NCBI RefSeq assembly: GCF_034927245.1
Contig: NZ_JAYFQK010000003.1
Span: 121,157-185,156 of the forward strand
Direction: 5' to 3'
DNA: 64,000 nt
Source: Desulfitobacterium_A sp034927245
GTDB lineage: Bacteria > Bacillota > Desulfitobacteriia > Desulfitobacteriales > Desulfitobacteriaceae
Positions 51,522 through 59,825 of the stretch are shown here, piece by piece; positions within the stretch are counted from its first letter, which is position 1, and each line of letters begins with the position of its first letter. A program made the translations under genes and the position numbers. Below the pieces are notes generated by a model. It saw nothing but the letters and a program-made list of their open reading frames with translations. It searched no databases and had not been told where the DNA came from.

Positions 51522-53056
51522 TGTCTAACTCCTTCATCCTTCTTATGACGTTACTTGCGCCCGTCCTTGCGCTGTTCATTATTGTATTCATTCCGCGGGA
51601 AGAAACAAAAATGATTAAAATTGTGGCAGCTATAGGCACGTTTGCTGCTCTTGCTCTGTCTGTTTTCTTGTTTTTTGCGTATGACAAATCGGTTGGCGGA
51701 CTGCAGTTTACGATGACTATTCCCTGGATTAGGGATATCGGAGTAAATCTTGGCTTAGGAGTAGACGGGATCAGTTTACCGATGCTTCTTTTAACCAACT
51801 TGATTGGCTTTACTGCGGTTTATTCTTCCTGGAATATCGACAAACGGGTCAAAGATTTCTTTGTTCTTCTCTTAATCCTAATTACAGGGGTTATGGGGAC
51901 ATTTATTGCAACCGACCTGTTCATATTCTTCCTTTGCTATGAAATTGTGGTTATCCCGATTTACATCATGGTTATTATCTGGGGTTCCACGAAACGCGTC
52001 AGCAAAGAATATGCAGGTATGAAGCTGACGATTTATCTATTGATTGGATCGGCTTTCATGCTTGTCGCGATGGTTGCCCTTTATCTCAATGCTTCACACC
52101 AACTGGCGGTATTAGGACAAGGACCGACCTTTATGTTTGCCGAACTTGCCCAGCTGCAATATGATCCATCCTTCCAGATTATCGTCTTCGGCTTGTTCCT
52201 TTTCGGTTTCGGATCTTTGATTTCCATGTTCCCCTTCCATTCCTGGTCTCCTGATGGATATGCTGGCGCTCCGACAGCGGTCAGCATGATTCACGCCGGT
52301 GTTCTTAAGAAAATCGGGGGTTATGGATTAATTCGCTTAGGGGTTCTCGTTTTACCTTTAGGCGGAAGGTTCTGGGCTCCGATTATTGCGGTCTTGGCGA
52401 TTATCAACATTCTTTATGCGGCCTTCATCGCTATGGCCCAAAAAGACCTGAAGTATGTTGTCGGATATTCTTCCGTCAGCCACATGGGTAATGTTTTGCT
52501 GGCTATTGCCGCGTTGAATATTACAAGTATCAATGGTGCGGTAGCCATGATGTTTGCTCACGGTGTTATGGCAGCGCTCTTCTTCTCCATGATCGGGTTT
52601 ATTTACGAGAAGACGCATACCCGGAATATCGGAGATCTCGGCGGACTCGCTCATCAAATGCCGCGTTTGGCTACAGGCTTCATGATCGCAGGTATGGCCG
52701 GTCTTGGCCTTCCCGGCACAGTAAACTTTATTGCTGAGTTTACCATTTTTAATGGTGTGGCAAAGGTTATGCCGGTGCAAGCCATCTTAGGTATAGTAGG
52801 GATTATTTTCACTGCAGTTTACACTTTGCGGGTGATTGCGAATGTTTTGTTCGGACCTCGCCGTGCCGAGTGGGATCATCTAAAAGACATACGCGGACCC
52901 GAACTTGTGCCGGTAGTCGTTTTAGTCTTTGTTATTTTTGCGACAGGGATATTCCCGAACACTCTTTTCCATCTCATTGATTCTGGGGTATATACCTCAG
53001 GTCTAGCAAAAGTGCTTGAAACTGTGGGTCAGGCGACGATTGGAGGGCTGTTCTAA
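51521..53056 (+). CDS. nuoM: NADH-quinone oxidoreductase subunit M
   Basis: A 511-residue antiporter-like subunit with about 14 helices. Family blocks are LGLGVDGISLPMLLLT, FPFHSWSPDGYAGAPTAVS and VGYSSVSHMGNVLLA, with the key Lys/Glu on helices 5, 7 and 8. Its start shares the A of the nuoL stop, and its own stop shares the A of the nuoN start. Confidence 0.95.
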   Translation: MSNSFILLMTLLAPVLALFIIVFIPREETKMIKIVAAIGTFAALALSVFLFFAYDKSVGGLQFTMTIPWIRDIGVNLGLGVDGISLPMLLLTNLIGFTAVYSSWNIDKRVKDFFVLLLILITGVMGTFIATDLFIFFLCYEIVVIPIYIMVIIWGSTKRVSKEYAGMKLTIYLLIGSAFMLVAMVALYLNASHQLAVLGQGPTFMFAELAQLQYDPSFQIIVFGLFLFGFGSLISMFPFHSWSPDGYAGAPTAVSMIHAGVLKKIGGYGLIRLGVLVLPLGGRFWAPIIAVLAIINILYAAFIAMAQKDLKYVVGYSSVSHMGNVLLAIAALNITSINGAVAMMFAHGVMAALFFSMIGFIYEKTHTRNIGDLGGLAHQMPRLATGFMIAGMAGLGLPGTVNFIAEFTIFNGVAKVMPVQAILGIVGIIFTAVYTLRVIANVLFGPRRAEWDHLKDIRGPELVPVVVLVFVIFATGIFPNTLFHLIDSGVYTSGLAKVLETVGQATIGGLF

Positions 53057-54519
53057 TGATGAATCTCAATTTCGCTTTACTCACTCCCGAAATCATCATG
53101 GCAGTACTGAGTTTAGGATTGCTCGTGATTGGCCTGCTGATCCCGCCAGGTGAGAGAAAGGGAATGTTTCCGTTAACTGTCTTCGCTTTGTTGGGTACGC
53201 TGGCTTATACGTTCTATGATTTCTTCTTTATTCAGCGGGGGGCTTTCCTCCAAGGAATGTATATGCATGATCAATTTGCAGTGTATTTCAAAATCTTATT
53301 CCTAACAGGTGCGCTGCTTGTCGTACTTTCGTCAAAAGATTATGTGAGTACGTTCCCCGCGCATCGCGGTGAGTTTTATCCTTTAATTATGGCCGCGACT
53401 TTGGGTATGATGATCATGGCCGGTGCCAGTGATTTGATTACCATGTATGTCGGTCTTGAGCTGATGACGATAACCTTCTTTGTGCTCGTAGCCTACCGGA
53501 CAAATGACGGCAAAGCTTCTGAGGCTGCAATTAAGTATTTAGTTCTAAGCTCTGCCTCGTCGGCTATTCTGCTTTATGGCATTAGTTTGATCTATGGCTT
53601 AACAGGTTCTACCCAAATGTTTATGATTGCTCAAGCTTTGGGGACGGTACAATCCCCTGTAACCGTACTGGCGGTTGTCTTCCTTCTCGCAGGCTTTGGG
53701 TTTAAGATTTCTTTGATTCCTTTCCATTTGTGGGCGCCTGATATTTATGAGGGAGCGCCGACTCCGGTTACCGCTTTTCTGGCGGTTGGCTCGAAAGCTG
53801 CAGGCTTTGCTGCTTTAATCCGTTTCTATCTCCTGATGATGTATAGTCAGACGTTTGCGCAAACGGGTCAAACGCTGCTCCTAATCCTTGCGGCGATTAC
53901 GATGATTGTCGGTAACCTTACGGCGATTCCCCAAACCAACATTAAGCGGATGTTAGCTTATTCCAGTATTGCTCAAGCAGGCTATATGCTGATTGGTGTC
54001 ATTGCAGTGTCAACCCCTTCGGTTTCTAACTTTATCGGCGGGATTAAGGCAGTACTCTTCTATGCGATGATCTATGTCTTTGCGAATATGGGAGCCTTTG
54101 CTGTGGCAACTCATGTGGAACAAGCCCAGGGAAGCTGCGATATTAAGGATTTTGCAGGGTTGTCGAAAAGGTCGCCGTTAGCGGCTGTAGTGATGACGGC
54201 TTCTGTCCTTTCCTTAGCGGGGATTCCTCCATTGGCAGGGTTTGTGGGTAAATTCTATCTCTTCTCAGCCGTAATGGATCAAGGGTATGTCTGGATTGCT
54301 TATGTTGGTTTTGTCATGAGCATGATTTCCGTATACTACTATCTTGGTGTGGTTAAGGCCATGTTCAGGACTGAAGGCGAAGGATTGCCCAATATTCCGG
54401 TCCACGGAGCAACGAAGTTTACAATTTTGTTTACCTTTATCACGACATTAGTTCTTGGTATCTATCCGACTCCGCTGGCCCAAATGGCGATTTCGGCCGC
54501 CACAAGCTTAGTAAAATAA
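53056..54519 (+). CDS. nuoN: NADH-quinone oxidoreductase subunit N
   Basis: The 487-residue third antiporter-like subunit with about 14 helices. LGLELMTITFFVLVAYR, FKISLIPFHLWAPDIYEGAP and AYSSIAQAGYMLIG match the family. It ends the operon. nuoE, F and G (the NADH-oxidising module) are absent, so the electron donor is not NADH by the usual route. Confidence 0.95.
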   Translation: MMNLNFALLTPEIIMAVLSLGLLVIGLLIPPGERKGMFPLTVFALLGTLAYTFYDFFFIQRGAFLQGMYMHDQFAVYFKILFLTGALLVVLSSKDYVSTFPAHRGEFYPLIMAATLGMMIMAGASDLITMYVGLELMTITFFVLVAYRTNDGKASEAAIKYLVLSSASSAILLYGISLIYGLTGSTQMFMIAQALGTVQSPVTVLAVVFLLAGFGFKISLIPFHLWAPDIYEGAPTPVTAFLAVGSKAAGFAALIRFYLLMMYSQTFAQTGQTLLLILAAITMIVGNLTAIPQTNIKRMLAYSSIAQAGYMLIGVIAVSTPSVSNFIGGIKAVLFYAMIYVFANMGAFAVATHVEQAQGSCDIKDFAGLSKRSPLAAVVMTASVLSLAGIPPLAGFVGKFYLFSAVMDQGYVWIAYVGFVMSMISVYYYLGVVKAMFRTEGEGLPNIPVHGATKFTILFTFITTLVLGIYPTPLAQMAISAATSLVK

Positions 54520-54548
54520 TGGGTCAGTGAAAGGGTAAATTCTGTTTT

Positions 54549-54580
54549 AAAAGGGATTCTCGAAGACGAGAATCCCTTTT
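54549..54580 (+). terminator. Terminator after nuoN
   Basis: AAAAGGGATTCTCG / CGAGAATCCCTTTT, perfect 14 bp with loop AAGA, 30 bases after the nuoN stop. The right arm ends in four T. Confidence 0.8.
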
Positions 54581-54674
54581 AACATACATTTGATAGGGAC
54601 AAGATAGGGAGAATATGTTAAAGTAGATTTGAAAGAGCCATATGTAACAATGTCATTTCATAGGGGGACGTAAA

Positions 54675-55034
54675 TTGTCGGCTGAATCCAAAAAACAAAG
54701 AGGACAAGAAGGAGAAGATCTTGCGGCTCAAATTGTGGAGAGCGGCGGTTTGAAGATTCTTATGAGAAATTTTCGGTGCCCTGTCGGAGAAATGGACATA
54801 ATTGCTGCCGAAGGGCAGAGTCTTGTTTTTATCGAGGTTAGGACTCGGTCTTCGGCGAAGTTTGGATGGGGTGAAGAAACGATACAAGCGAAAAAAAGAA
54901 TGCGGTTACATCGTATTGCCGAGTATTTTCTTCTAAGCCATCATTATAAAGATTGGCCGCCTAGCCGGTTTGACTTAATTGCGATACGCTGGAATGAAGG
55001 TAATCCTCAATCAAAATGGATTCGGGGAATATAG
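54675..55034 (+). CDS. yraN: UPF0102 protein YraN
   Basis: A 119-residue protein of the UPF0102 family with a nuclease-like fold; the motif VGEMDIIAAEGQSLVFIEVRTR holds the usual acidic residues. Its role is unknown. It starts at TTG after GGGGG. It normally sits between rnhB and comM; here the nuo operon and a two-component system have been inserted on each side. Confidence 0.9.
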   Translation: MSAESKKQRGQEGEDLAAQIVESGGLKILMRNFRCPVGEMDIIAAEGQSLVFIEVRTRSSAKFGWGEETIQAKKRMRLHRIAEYFLLSHHYKDWPPSRFDLIAIRWNEGNPQSKWIRGI

Positions 55035-55065
55035 GGTTAGAGTTGTTGAATAGGGGGAAGCAGCG

Positions 55066-55758
55066 TTGGAGCCCATACTAGTCGTTGATGATGAAGAAAG
55101 AATTCGTCGTTTAGTGCGCATGTACTTAGAAAATGAAGGCTATACGGTTGAGGAAGCGGAAAACGGCAGAGAAGCTTTGGAAAGATTTCATAAGAGCAGC
55201 TATGCGCTTATGATCCTGGACTTGATGATGCCCGAGGTGGATGGCTGGTGTGTATGCCGTGAGGTCAGAAAAGTCTCAAATGTGCCTATCATTATGTTAA
55301 CGGCACGGGGTGAAGAATTTGATCGTGTCCTTGGTTTAGAACTCGGGGCCGATGATTATTTAGTGAAGCCTTTTAGCACCAAGGAGCTCGTGGCAAGGGT
55401 TAAGGCTTTGCTCCGCCGGGCGAAGGGAAGCATGGCAGGAAATGATTCGGTGCTGGTGTTTGGCAAACTGAGGATTGAAAAGGAAAAGCATCGGGTTATG
55501 ATAGAAGATGAGATTATAACACTTACACCCAGGGAATTTGAGTTATTATATTTTTTGGCTAAAAATCCGGGCCGTGTTTTTTCCAGAGAACAATTGATGG
55601 AAACGGTTTGGGGTTATGATTTCTATGGTGATGCGCGTACTGTTGATACTCATGTCAAAAAACTTAGGGAAAAATTATCTAATCCAGAGGTAAAAAGTAT
55701 GATTGGAACAGTCTGGGGTGTTGGATATAAATTTGATCCTAAGCTCAACGGAAATTAG
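55066..55758 (+). CDS. OmpR-family response regulator
   Basis: A 230-residue regulator with a receiver (Asp52 in LDLMMPEVDG, Lys101 in VKPFS) and an OmpR-type winged helix (PREFELLYFLAKNPGRVFS, WGVGYKFD). It starts at TTG after AGGGGGAAG. The kinase follows 21 bases later. It is most like ResD/PhoP-class regulators; targets unknown. It is different from the reverse-strand regulator at 33544-34218. Confidence 0.93.
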   Translation: MEPILVVDDEERIRRLVRMYLENEGYTVEEAENGREALERFHKSSYALMILDLMMPEVDGWCVCREVRKVSNVPIIMLTARGEEFDRVLGLELGADDYLVKPFSTKELVARVKALLRRAKGSMAGNDSVLVFGKLRIEKEKHRVMIEDEIITLTPREFELLYFLAKNPGRVFSREQLMETVWGYDFYGDARTVDTHVKKLREKLSNPEVKSMIGTVWGVGYKFDPKLNGN

Positions 55759-55779
55759 TCAGTAGGGAAGGAAACAGAA

Positions 55780-57603
55780 ATGATGCCCAGACCACGTAAC
55801 TGGAGTATTTCAATAAAATTATGGGCTTCGATGATGATCTTGATTCTAAGCGTATTAGGCGGTTTAGGGATAGCGATCACTTGGCTGTTTGGAGATTTCT
55901 ATCTGAACCAGAAGCTGAATGAGCTGGGCAATGATGCACGGGAAATTACGGATCAGTTAACGAGCCAATCCAGTTGGGCGGAGCGATTAACAACTGTGCA
56001 AAATACGAAGCTTAAGCAAGGAACGATTTTGGTCCTCTTAAACGCCAAGGGCGATCTGATTACAATAAGAGGCAATATATCGACCGGAGGAGTATTTAGT
56101 AATGTCATGCCTTGGAACGGCGGAATGGGGTTAAATGGAACAGGGGTGACAGGGGCTTCCGGTTGGTGGATTCATCCGCTGCTTCCCAATTTTTATTTTT
56201 CCCAGAAGGAGCTGCAGCGCGTTTTAGCAGGGGAAACAATGACCATCGAAGCATTGCCGAACAATAATAACGGACAAACTATGTTAATTGCCGCGACGCC
56301 TATCGGAAAGCCTGCCGAGGCTGTCCTTTTTCTGGGAAGTACACCTGTTCCGGTCCAGGAAACGATCTCTACATTTCGCAGAATTATTTTTTATTCCTCG
56401 CTTTTTGCCGTCTTTTTTGCAACGCTCTTGAGCTTATTTTTCGCTCGTTATGTTACTCGCCCCTTGTTTATTCTGCAAAAGGCTGCAAGCCGGATGGCCC
56501 AAGGAGATTTCCAGAAGATTACCGGGGTGGACAGCCGCGATGAAATCGGTGAATTAGCCAGTGCGTTTAATTCCATGGGGGAAAGCTTGCGGGACCATAT
56601 GAATTGGCTGTCTCAGGAGAGAAATCTTCTGGAGGGCATTGTCGAAGGCATGAGCGATCCTGTTATTATGCTTGATGCAGGTGGAGAGGTTTTATATACG
56701 AATGAGCCGGCCAAGATTTTGTGGACGGAGAGTGAAGACGAACCTGAAGACCGAAAACGGAAGATCCTCGGTTTTCTTCGGGAGATGATTCTTCAATCCT
56801 CTGAAGATGAACAAAAAAAAGACCTTACGCTTGATACTCAAGTGCTACAGGTGGCTTTAGCTTCAACGAAAGCCCGCGATGAAGCGAAAGGATATGTTGC
56901 CGTTCTTAGGGACATTACTGCTTCTTTACGGGCAGAGAAGGAACGGCGCGATTTTATGGCGAGCGTAACCCATGAATTGCGGACCCCACTGCATCTCATC
57001 CAAGGGTACCTTGAGGCGATTCAGGATGGGGTTATTCCTAAGGAAGAACAGGCTGAGCAGATTGACTTTGTTCTCGATGAGGCTCGTCGTTTAGCTAAAC
57101 TTGTGAATGAACTTCAAGAGATGAATCGATTGGAACGCTGGAAAGCCCTTGAGTTGTCAACGATTGATCTTTGTGAGTTTACGGAAGAGCTTAAATATCG
57201 GTATCAAGGTTTGGCCGAGGAAAAGGGGATTGAACTGGAAATCTCATCAATCCAAGGGAAAATCGTGGCAGATCGGGATCGTTTGCTGCAAGTCTTTATA
57301 AATTTGCTGGATAATGCATGTCGTCATACGCCCCAAGGTAAGAAAATCCACGTCCAAATCAGCCGGGAAGAAGACAAAATAAAGTTTGTTATCCGGGATG
57401 AAGGGGAGGGAATCCCCCCTCAAGCTTTGTATCATATCTTTGATCGATTTTATCGGGTGGATAAAGCACGCTCACGTAAAGATGGGGGCATGGGTTTAGG
57501 ACTATCGATTGTTCAGCAGATTGTTGAAGCGCATAGCGGAAGCATCAAAGCAGAGAGTAAGCTCGGCGTGGGAACACAATTCACCATTTGGATTCCGCAA
57601 TAA
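55780..57603 (+). CDS. Sensor histidine kinase with HAMP and PAS-like domains
   Basis: A 607-residue membrane kinase. TM1 about 13-37, an extracellular region of about 160 residues with Gly/Asn-rich loops, TM2 about 203-223, HAMP about 224-276, a PAS-like domain about 283-385, His398 in SVTHELRTP, and a C-terminal ATPase (NLLDNACRHTP, RDEGEGIPP, GMGLGLSIV). AAGGAA precedes the double ATG. It pairs with the regulator just upstream; the signal may be redox or envelope stress, but this is a guess. Confidence 0.92.
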   Translation: MMPRPRNWSISIKLWASMMILILSVLGGLGIAITWLFGDFYLNQKLNELGNDAREITDQLTSQSSWAERLTTVQNTKLKQGTILVLLNAKGDLITIRGNISTGGVFSNVMPWNGGMGLNGTGVTGASGWWIHPLLPNFYFSQKELQRVLAGETMTIEALPNNNNGQTMLIAATPIGKPAEAVLFLGSTPVPVQETISTFRRIIFYSSLFAVFFATLLSLFFARYVTRPLFILQKAASRMAQGDFQKITGVDSRDEIGELASAFNSMGESLRDHMNWLSQERNLLEGIVEGMSDPVIMLDAGGEVLYTNEPAKILWTESEDEPEDRKRKILGFLREMILQSSEDEQKKDLTLDTQVLQVALASTKARDEAKGYVAVLRDITASLRAEKERRDFMASVTHELRTPLHLIQGYLEAIQDGVIPKEEQAEQIDFVLDEARRLAKLVNELQEMNRLERWKALELSTIDLCEFTEELKYRYQGLAEEKGIELEISSIQGKIVADRDRLLQVFINLLDNACRHTPQGKKIHVQISREEDKIKFVIRDEGEGIPPQALYHIFDRFYRVDKARSRKDGGMGLGLSIVQQIVEAHSGSIKAESKLGVGTQFTIWIPQ

Positions 57604-57671
57604 CTTTCAAAGAAAGAATATCATCAATAGGAATTAATGTAATAAATAGGAAGGATAATATAGAAACGAGT

Positions 57672-57698
57672 CGAATCCCTCTAATAAGGAGGGATTCG
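57672..57698 (+). promoter_or_regulatory. Hairpin covering the comM ribosome binding site
   Basis: CGAATCCCTC pairs with GAGGGATTCG (10 bp, loop TAATAAG). The SD AAGGAGGG (57686-57693) lies in the loop and right arm, and the TTG start is 1 base past the stem. Folding would hide the site, so comM translation could be conditional. Confidence 0.6.
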
Positions 57699-57699
57699 T

Positions 57700-59247
57700 T
57701 TGTTTGCTGCAGTCTATGGGATGGCGGTTTCGGGAATTCAAGCGCATATCATTCGGGTCGAGGTTGATGTGTCAAACGGCTTGCCGATTTTTGACGTGGT
57801 AGGACTTCCTGCGGCTGCAGTTCGGGAATCACGGGAGCGAGTCCGTTCAGCCGTAAGAAATTCGGGATATGAATTTCCATTACAGCGGGTTACCGTTAAT
57901 TTAGCACCTGCGGATATCAAAAAGGATGGGTCAAGTTTAGATCTTGCAATTGCTATGGGAATTTTAGCGGCAACAGGCCAATGCGCAGAAAGCAAACTGC
58001 AAAATTATGTATTCGTAGGAGAGCTTTCACTGGAAGGGGCATTACGTCCGATTCCCGGGGTCCTGGCGATGGCCGTTTCTCTTGCGGGGTCAAAATATAA
58101 TTTGGTTGTTCCGGCTGAGAACTATGAGGAAGCTTCCTTGATTGACGAGATATGCAGCAAGACTGCCCCTAACCTTCAAAATCTGGTTCAGGCAATCCAA
58201 GGTGAGACACCGTTTATCCATGCAACTGATGACGCTGTCCCTTTAGATGAATGGGACAGAAGAACGGAGAATGATGAAGAAAGAACGGGTATTGATTTCT
58301 CCTCAATCCATGGGCAGCAGCAAGCAAAACGCGCCCTGGAAATCGCAGCGGCCGGCGGTCACAACCTATTATTGATCGGCCCTCCGGGTTCCGGTAAGAC
58401 ATTGTTAGCAAAGGCTTACGCGGGGATTCTCCCGCCCTTAACCCGAAGCGAGAGTTTAGAAGTTACACAACTCTATAGTATTGCCGGTCTGCTTGGCCAT
58501 AAGGGCAGCTTAATCACGAGACGCCCCTTTCGCCAACCTCATCATTCGGCAACGGCAGCGGGGATTCTTGGCGGGGGACGGGAAATGAAACCAGGCGAAC
58601 TCGTGCTTGCGAATCATGGAGTTCTCTTTCTGGATGAGCTTCCCGAATTTTCACGAAGCGTTTTAGAATCCTTGCGCCAGCCCTTAGAAGATCGGGAACT
58701 CACGGTAACCCGTCAAAAGGGAAGCATTAAGTATCCGGCCCGCCTAAGCCTGATTGCCAGTATGAATCCCTGTCTCTGCGGTTGGTATGGCGACAGCCAA
58801 TGCTCATGTACTTGTACCCCAAGACAGGTAGAAGCCTATCGCGGCCGTGTTTCCGGGCCATTATTGGATCGCTTCGATCTTCAGGTCGAAGTGCCGCGGG
58901 TCGAGTTCGAAGAATTGCGTTCAAAATCGCTTGGAGAAACTTCAGCTATAGTCCAAGGGCGGGTTTTACAGGCGAGGGAAAGACAGTGGAAACGCTTAGG
59001 AAAATCGCGAACGAATGCCGAAATGACAGCAGAGGAAACTCAAACATTCTGCCGCCTAGATGACAAAAGCGAACGCCTTTTGCGTTCCGTTTTTGAACGG
59101 CGCAATCTGAGCGCTCGCGGTTACGATCGTATTCTGCGTGTTGCACGCACCGCCGCTGATTTGGAAGGAAAAGAAAAAATCGAGATGCACCATTTAGCAG
59201 AGGCCTTGCAGTTAAGAGCCTTAGATCAACAGGTCACCGGAGACTAA
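57700..59247 (+). CDS. comM: Magnesium chelatase-like AAA protein ComM/YifB
   Basis: A 515-residue ATPase of the ComM/YifB family, a hexameric helicase that extends branch migration in natural transformation in Gram-negatives. Walker A GPPGSGKT is at 227-234, Walker B LFLDELPEF follows, and MNPCLCGWYGD and CTCTPRQ are family Cys motifs. The N-terminal half has the Lon-protease-like domain. TTG at 57700 lies 6 bases after AAGGAGGG. Competence is not shown here; a repair role is equally possible. Confidence 0.93.
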   Translation: MFAAVYGMAVSGIQAHIIRVEVDVSNGLPIFDVVGLPAAAVRESRERVRSAVRNSGYEFPLQRVTVNLAPADIKKDGSSLDLAIAMGILAATGQCAESKLQNYVFVGELSLEGALRPIPGVLAMAVSLAGSKYNLVVPAENYEEASLIDEICSKTAPNLQNLVQAIQGETPFIHATDDAVPLDEWDRRTENDEERTGIDFSSIHGQQQAKRALEIAAAGGHNLLLIGPPGSGKTLLAKAYAGILPPLTRSESLEVTQLYSIAGLLGHKGSLITRRPFRQPHHSATAAGILGGGREMKPGELVLANHGVLFLDELPEFSRSVLESLRQPLEDRELTVTRQKGSIKYPARLSLIASMNPCLCGWYGDSQCSCTCTPRQVEAYRGRVSGPLLDRFDLQVEVPRVEFEELRSKSLGETSAIVQGRVLQARERQWKRLGKSRTNAEMTAEETQTFCRLDDKSERLLRSVFERRNLSARGYDRILRVARTAADLEGKEKIEMHHLAEALQLRALDQQVTGD

Positions 59248-59290
59248 GGGACGAAAAGAAGTAAGATAAGAAAATAAAGCAGTTATTTCA

Positions 59291-59327
59291 AATGGCACTA
59301 GGGTGAGCTATTCTCCCTAGTGCCATT
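59291..59327 (+). terminator. Terminator after comM
   Basis: AATGGCACTAGGG / CCCTAGTGCCATT, a perfect 13-bp stem with an 11-base loop, 45 bases after the comM stop. T-run is weak. Confidence 0.65.
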
Positions 59328-59372
59328 AAATTTAGCTTAAACGGCAATTGATTGGAGTAAGAAATATATAAT

Positions 59373-59401
59373 TTGACTTTTATACTATAGGGGGGTACAC
59401 T
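59373..59401 (+). promoter_or_regulatory. csoR-cop promoter with CsoR-type operator
   Basis: TTGACT, 17 bases, TACACT. The spacer and -10 hold TATACTATAGGGGGGTACA (59381-59399), which resembles the CsoR operator (ATAC-CC-rich left half, GGGGTA right half). CsoR bound here would block the promoter; Cu(I) would release it. The left half is degenerate. Confidence 0.6.
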
Positions 59402-59424
59402 ATTTATACAAAGGGGCGATCATA

Positions 59425-59766
59425 ATGGATGAACATGAAAAACACCCAGCTTGTCCGAGCTGCCAACACCAACCGGGAATAAATAATGAGCGGACAAGCC
59501 ATCATAATGAAAAAACGATTCATGAGTTAGTCAACCGCATGAATCGAATCGAGGGGCAAGTTCGAGGCATTAAGGGAATGATCGAAAGGCATGTCTATTG
59601 TGATGACATTTTAAATCAAATTGCGTCAGCACAATCCGCACTGTATGGAGTTTCCAAACTTCTTCTCGAAAAGCATATGAAATCTTGTGTTAAAGAGCAG
59701 CTTCAAGCCGGAGATGAGGAGGTCGTTGATGAAGTATTAAAGACGATTTTTAAGATGATGAAATAA
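59425..59766 (+). CDS. csoR: Copper-sensing repressor CsoR
   Basis: CsoR represses copper export genes until it binds Cu(I). The 113-residue protein has Cys59, His84 and Cys88 with the spacing of known CsoR proteins (25 and 4). There is an N-terminal extension of about 30 residues with CPSCQH and a His-rich part that could also bind metal; usual CsoR lacks this. It starts at ATG after AAGGGGCG. copA follows 59 bases later. Confidence 0.9.
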   Translation: MDEHEKHPACPSCQHQPGINNERTSHHNEKTIHELVNRMNRIEGQVRGIKGMIERHVYCDDILNQIASAQSALYGVSKLLLEKHMKSCVKEQLQAGDEEVVDEVLKTIFKMMK

Positions 59767-59825
59767 ATAAATGTTAAGCAAGTTTGCTGATATAAATTAA
59801 GCAAGGGGTTAAATGAGGTGAGTAG

